Source: Streptomyces sp. SID14478 (lineage in GTDB: Bacteria > Actinomycetota > Actinomycetes > Streptomycetales > Streptomycetaceae). From it: 34,039 bases of DNA. The notes beneath the pieces are model-generated. The model worked only from the letters and a program-made list of their open reading frames with translations. It did not search any database and was not told the origin of the DNA. The number at the start of each line of letters is the position of its first letter. Position 1 is the first letter of the stretch. The translations under genes and the position numbers were made by a program. Shown here in pieces: positions 31,830 to 34,039 of this stretch. The stretch is taken from the NCBI RefSeq assembly GCF_010548525.1, contig NZ_JAAGMG010000473.1, forward strand, positions 1 to 34,039, written 5' to 3'.

Positions 31830-32717
31830 GTGCACGCGACGAGCACGGACCGGCTGGAACTCGGCGAGGGCGTGCGCTGGACGCAAGGCGGGCTCGTCCT
31901 CACCGACATCCTCACGGGCCGGCTGCTGACCCTGCCCCCCGCCTCCCCGCCGGACGGCTCCGGTCCGCTGCGCGAACTGCTCCAACTGCCCTTCCCCCTG
32001 GGGGCGGTGGCCCCCGTCGCGGACGCGCCCGGCACATGGATCGCCGCCGCCGACACCGGGATCTGCCTGCTGCGCCCGGACACACCACCGCGCTGGGCGG
32101 CGCGGCCGCCGCAGGACCCGGCGCGGCCGTTCCGGATGAACGACGCGACGGCCGATCCGGCGGGCCGGTTCTGGGCGGGCTCCATGGCGTACGACGCGGC
32201 TCCCGGCCGGGGAGCGCTGTGGCGCGTGGATCCCGACGGGACGGTCACCCGCGTCCTGGACGGCCTGACCGTGCCCAACGGACCGGTGTTCACGGCCGAC
32301 GGCCGGACGCTGTACCTGGCGGACAGCGCCCGCGGACGCCTGCTGCGCCACGCCGTCGACCCGGCGTCGGGCGCCCTCGATGAGGGCGAGCTCTTCGCGA
32401 CGGTGACGTCCGGCAGCCCCGATGGCATGGCGGTGGACCTCAACGGCGGGGTGTGGAGCGCCGTGTGGGGCGCGGGAGTGCTGCATCACTACCGCGCGGA
32501 CGGCACGTTGGACGAGGTCGTGCCCGTGCCCGTACGCCAGCCGGCCGGGCTGTGCCTGGGTGGCGCGGACGGCAGGACCCTGTTCGTGACGAGCGCGCGC
32601 ATCGGCCTGGAACGCCCCGGCCCGCTGGACGGCGCCCTGCTGCGCCTGCGGGTCGACGTGCCCGGGGCGCCCGCCTGCGCGTTCCGTTCCGGGTCACACC
32701 CACCTCTCAATTTTTAG
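31830..32717 (+). CDS. SMP-30/gluconolactonase family sugar lactonase
   Basis: About 295 residues forming a six-bladed beta-propeller. The metal-site residues of the family are visible: Glu in LELGEGVRW, Asn in RMNDATADPAGRFWAGS, Asn in LTVPNGPVF and Asp in GSPDGMAVD. I chose GTG 31830 because GGAG (31818-31821) is then 8 bases away. GTG 31824, which overlaps the dgoD stop as GTGA, is the alternative and would imply coupling. In this operon it would hydrolyse galactono-lactone to galactonate, the substrate of DgoD. The stop codon lies directly against operator copy C. Confidence 0.92.
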   Translation: MHATSTDRLELGEGVRWTQGGLVLTDILTGRLLTLPPASPPDGSGPLRELLQLPFPLGAVAPVADAPGTWIAAADTGICLLRPDTPPRWAARPPQDPARPFRMNDATADPAGRFWAGSMAYDAAPGRGALWRVDPDGTVTRVLDGLTVPNGPVFTADGRTLYLADSARGRLLRHAVDPASGALDEGELFATVTSGSPDGMAVDLNGGVWSAVWGAGVLHHYRADGTLDEVVPVPVRQPAGLCLGGADGRTLFVTSARIGLERPGPLDGALLRLRVDVPGAPACAFRSGSHPPLNF

Positions 32718-32740
32718 TTAATTAGTAATTGTTGTTGACA
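32718..32740 (+). promoter_or_regulatory. Candidate GntR operator copy C and -35 box of the GH27 gene
   Basis: TTAATTAGTAATT (32718-32730) matches copy A at every defined position (TTAATTNNTAATT). A consensus -35 box TTGACA starts at 32735, exactly 17 bp after the start of the element, the same geometry as at the galactose operon promoter. A weak -10 (GACAGT, 32758-32763) follows after a 17-bp spacer. This ties the secreted GH27 enzyme to the sugar operon by inferred common control. Confidence 0.55.
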
Positions 32741-32842
32741 GGGTCGACCCCTGAGGCGACAGTCGTCCGAGCACTTCCCCTCCGGCGCCCGCCCACGGCG
32801 GACGACGCCACCCCTCGTTGGTCATCACCTCAGGAGAGCTCT

Positions 32843-34039
32843 GTGACTTCACCCCGCGCAGCCACGACGCGGACGGCCGCGCTCGCCGCCCTCCTCGTCG
32901 CGGCCGTACTGTCCCCGGCGCTCCCCGCCGCGGCGGCCGGCCACGCTCCCGCGCACGACGAGCCCAGCGCCCTCGCCCCGACCCCGTACATGGGCTGGAA
33001 CACCTACTTCGGGCTCGGCGCCCCGACCGAGAAGGACGTCAAGAGCGTCGCCGACTTCCTGGTCAGCAGCGGCCTGCGCACGAGCGGCTACGACATCGTC
33101 TGGCTGGACGGCGGCTGGCAGGCGGACACCCCGCGCGACAGCGCGGGCCATCTCGTCGCCCACCCGGGCCGGTTCCCGTCGGGCATCCCCGCACTCGTCG
33201 ACTACCTGCACCGCCGCGGCCTGAAGGCGGGCATCTACACGGACGCCGGGACGTACGACGGCGGCAAGAGCTGCGGACTCGGCAGCCGCGGCCACTACAC
33301 CGAGGACGCACAGCAGTTCGCCGGCTGGAAGGTCGACGCGATCAAGGTCGACTTCCTGTGCGGGATCGCCGAGAAGGCCGACCCGGAACCGGCGTTCAAG
33401 GAGTTCGGCGACGCCGTCCGCAAGACGGGACGGCCGATGCTCCTCAACCTCTGCAACCCGCTGACCGACGACTGGGGCGTGCCGCACACCCCGGCCCAGG
33501 ACGCGCACAACTCCTACCGGTTCGGGCCCGGGCTTGCCGACTCCTGGCGCACCGGCACCGACGTCGCCTACGGCACCCCGTCGAAGGGCCAATGGCCCAA
33601 CATCCTGCGCAACATGGACGCCAACATGGCGCACCCCGAGGCGCAGAGCCCCGGCCACTACAACGACCCCGACTACCTCATCCCGCTGCGGAAGCTGGCG
33701 GACGGCACCCCCGAACTCACCACCGAGGAGTCCACGACCCAGCTGGTCATGTGGGCGCTGATGGGTTCACCGCTGGTCATCGGCTCGGACCCGCGCACGC
33801 TGCCGCAGGGCATGCTCGACACGCTGCGCAACCCGGAGATCATCGGCGTGGACCAGGACCCGCTCGCCGTCCAGGGCGTCCGGGTGGCGAGCGACGCCAC
33901 CGGCGACGTCTACAGCAAGGTCCTGACCGGGGCGGGCCACCGGGCCGTCGCCCTGCTCAACCGCTCGGACCACGCGGCGCAGCGCACCGTGCGCTTCGCC
34001 GACGCGGGGCTCGACGGCCCGGTGCGCGTCCGCGATCTG
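32843..34039 (+). CDS. Secreted GH27 alpha-galactosidase-like glycosidase (3' end outside window)
   Basis: 399 codons are visible and no stop is reached. The start is GTG 32843, 5 bases after AGGAGA. A Sec signal spans about 1-36 (AALAALLVAAVLSPALPAAAAG). The GH27 barrel begins LAPTPYMGWNTY and contains YDIVWLDGGW (D89). The nucleophile is D170 in AIKVDFLCG, the acid/base is D240 in WRTGTDV, and NDPDYLIPL and MGSPLVIGSD are present. From about residue 355 the C-terminal beta-sandwich begins (DPLAVQGVRV). Most GH27 alpha-galactosidases have DDCW or DDGW where this protein has LDGGW, so specificity could differ; beta-L-arabinopyranosidases also occur in this family. With the adjacent galactose pathway, release of galactose outside the cell is most likely. 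Confidence 0.9.
   Translation, partial: MTSPRAATTRTAALAALLVAAVLSPALPAAAAGHAPAHDEPSALAPTPYMGWNTYFGLGAPTEKDVKSVADFLVSSGLRTSGYDIVWLDGGWQADTPRDSAGHLVAHPGRFPSGIPALVDYLHRRGLKAGIYTDAGTYDGGKSCGLGSRGHYTEDAQQFAGWKVDAIKVDFLCGIAEKADPEPAFKEFGDAVRKTGRPMLLNLCNPLTDDWGVPHTPAQDAHNSYRFGPGLADSWRTGTDVAYGTPSKGQWPNILRNMDANMAHPEAQSPGHYNDPDYLIPLRKLADGTPELTTEESTTQLVMWALMGSPLVIGSDPRTLPQGMLDTLRNPEIIGVDQDPLAVQGVRVASDATGDVYSKVLTGAGHRAVALLNRSDHAAQRTVRFADAGLDGPVRVRDL

Noticed and set aside
1..34039. CRISPR array, IS element, prophage, tRNA or rRNA
   Set aside because: No regularly spaced repeats, transposase or integrase motifs, att-like repeats or RNA-gene signatures were seen on either strand.

Overview
The window looks like a Streptomyces (or close actinomycete) chromosome segment. 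G+C is very high with strong third-position GC bias, GTG and TTG starts are frequent, and one secreted enzyme carries a twin-arginine signal. It also holds a DUF574-type S-adenosyl methyltransferase of the kind typical of Streptomyces, and sugar ABC operons without their own ATPase. I see no rRNA, tRNA, IS element, prophage or CRISPR array.

The window is almost entirely a glycan-degradation and sugar-uptake island of adjoining modules. Bases 1-4935 hold the end of a membrane protein, a cytoplasmic-type GH2 enzyme and a Tat-exported GH67 alpha-glucuronidase with an unusual C-terminal extension. Bases 5009-7549 hold a tandem-GNAT acetyltransferase divergent from a secreted PQQ-type sugar dehydrogenase, with a DasR-like palindrome between them, and a small conserved-looking ORF. 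Bases 7500-10781 hold a ROK regulator divergent from an APC permease, with a palindrome on the permease promoter, then a DUF2809 membrane protein.

Bases 10765-22090 form what I read as an alpha-1,3-glucan (mutan / fungal cell-wall glucan) utilisation locus. Two tandem secreted GH87 enzymes both keep the D-x22-DD acidic triad. They are divergent from a sugar-binding lipoprotein, two ABC permeases, a cytoplasmic GH13 alpha-glucosidase and a LacI regulator. The inferred route is extracellular cleavage by GH87, uptake of alpha-gluco-oligosaccharides, then intracellular hydrolysis to glucose. A directly repeated ATCTTGC element overlaps the -35 box of the transporter promoter.

Bases 22172-26445 hold an isolated methyltransferase and a large secreted GH92 alpha-mannosidase. 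The GH92 gene has a perfect 14-bp LacI-type palindrome inside its signal-peptide region. Bases 26560-34039 hold an FCD-GntR regulator divergent from an aldose epimerase, sugar/H+ symporter, SDR, galactonate dehydratase (dgoD) and SMP-30 lactonase operon, followed by a secreted GH27 enzyme cut by the window edge. This set matches an oxidative (De Ley-Doudoroff) D-galactose pathway. Three copies of a TTAATTNNTAATT-like element sit at the regulator, the operon promoter and the GH27 promoter. In the two forward promoters it starts exactly 17 bp before the TTGAC of the -35 box, which suggests one regulon.
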